DNA of 6,024 bases from an uncultured Lachnoclostridium sp. (GTDB lineage Bacteria > Bacillota > Clostridia > Lachnospirales > Lachnospiraceae), in contig CABQJX010000144.1 of assembly GCA_902464595.1 (NCBI GenBank), positions 1-6,024 of the forward strand, in the 5' to 3' direction. The notes under the pieces are model-generated. The model did no database searches. It had not been told where the DNA came from and saw only the letters and a list, made by a program, of their open reading frames with translations. Positions 5,908 to 6,024 of the stretch are shown here, piece after piece (the first letter of the stretch is position 1; the number at the start of each line of letters is the position of its first letter). A program made the position numbers and the translations under genes.

Positions 5908-6024
5908 TCAGCCGGGACCATCGGTCCGTCCTGGCTCTAAGCCGCCGGAACTAGAGGAATTGCTGGAGGAGTTTCCGCTGCCGGAGCCTCCGGGACCTCC
6001 GCTGCTGTTTCCAGATCCCCCACT
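5908..6024 (-). CDS. C-terminal tail of an upstream gene, Gly/Ser/Asn-rich (5' end beyond window)
   Basis: The last 38 codons of a frame entering from the right edge end at TGA 5910-5908. They encode an almost pure Gly/Ser/Asn tract (SGGSGNSSGGPGGSGSGNSS, then SNSSSSGG) followed by LEPGRTDGPG. No domain is visible, so the function is unknown. The tail resembles the linker and C-terminus of the adjacent muramidase, sharing the hexapeptide SSGGPG, which favours another secreted or wall-associated protein. Only 15 bases separate its stop from the muramidase ATG, so the two are probably co-transcribed. A competing minus-strand frame (from 6023, ending TAG at 5937) is also open and Pro/Ala/Glu-rich. 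The chosen frame is preferred for its similarity to the neighbour and its stop next to the ribosome binding site. Confidence 0.6.
   Translation of the reverse strand, partial: SGGSGNSSGGPGGSGSGNSSSNSSSSGGLEPGRTDGPG

Noticed and set aside
5915..5927. Small inverted repeat GGACC-ATC-GGTCC just before the upstream gene's stop
   Set aside because: The stem is only 5 bp, no T run follows on the minus strand, and it lies inside the coding tail, so it is not a convincing terminator or attenuator.

Overview
The window reads as a chromosomal segment of a moderately GC-rich Gram-positive anaerobe, most likely a gut Lachnospiraceae/Clostridia member. This is inferred from three things: the style of the secreted GH25 protein with GW-type cell-wall-binding repeats, a CoA-disulfide-reductase-like flavoprotein carrying a rhodanese domain, and AAGGAG-type ribosome binding sites. 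All supported genes lie on the minus strand, so transcription runs from high to low coordinates. No RNA genes, CRISPR arrays, insertion sequences or prophage genes were recognised, and no gene-free stretch exceeds 300 bases.

In transcription order, 6024-5908 is the 3' end of a gene whose product ends in a Gly/Ser/Asn-rich tail. Its stop codon abuts the ribosome binding site of a secreted GH25 muramidase-like gene (5892-4034). That gene has an N-terminal signal peptide, a GH25 domain, about eleven cell-wall-binding repeats and a low-complexity tail. As given, it is broken near 5546-5556 by an apparent net 10-base loss inside the conserved start of the catalytic domain, and the rest of its frame is intact. 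A strong hairpin terminator (3989-4029) closes this unit.

About 100 bases with a possible promoter follow. Then comes a compact three-gene cluster with 29-base gaps: a membrane-anchored NodB-family polysaccharide deacetylase (3887-3180), the AAA+ ATPase RarA (3150-1834), and a large FAD/NAD-dependent oxidoreductase (from 1804, running off the left edge without a stop). The oxidoreductase combines a CoA-disulfide-reductase-like core with a rhodanese domain. After that it has the beginning of what looks like a sulfite/nitrite-reductase ferredoxin-like half domain.

The muramidase and the deacetylase both concern the cell wall, one expected to cleave glycan strands and the other to deacetylate them, but a terminator separates them. 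RarA and the flavoprotein have no obvious functional link to the deacetylase beyond sharing a probable operon. I see no clearly novel defence or mobile system. The points most worth a second look are the frameshifted muramidase, the multi-domain flavoprotein fusion and the linker sequence shared between the two adjacent right-hand genes.
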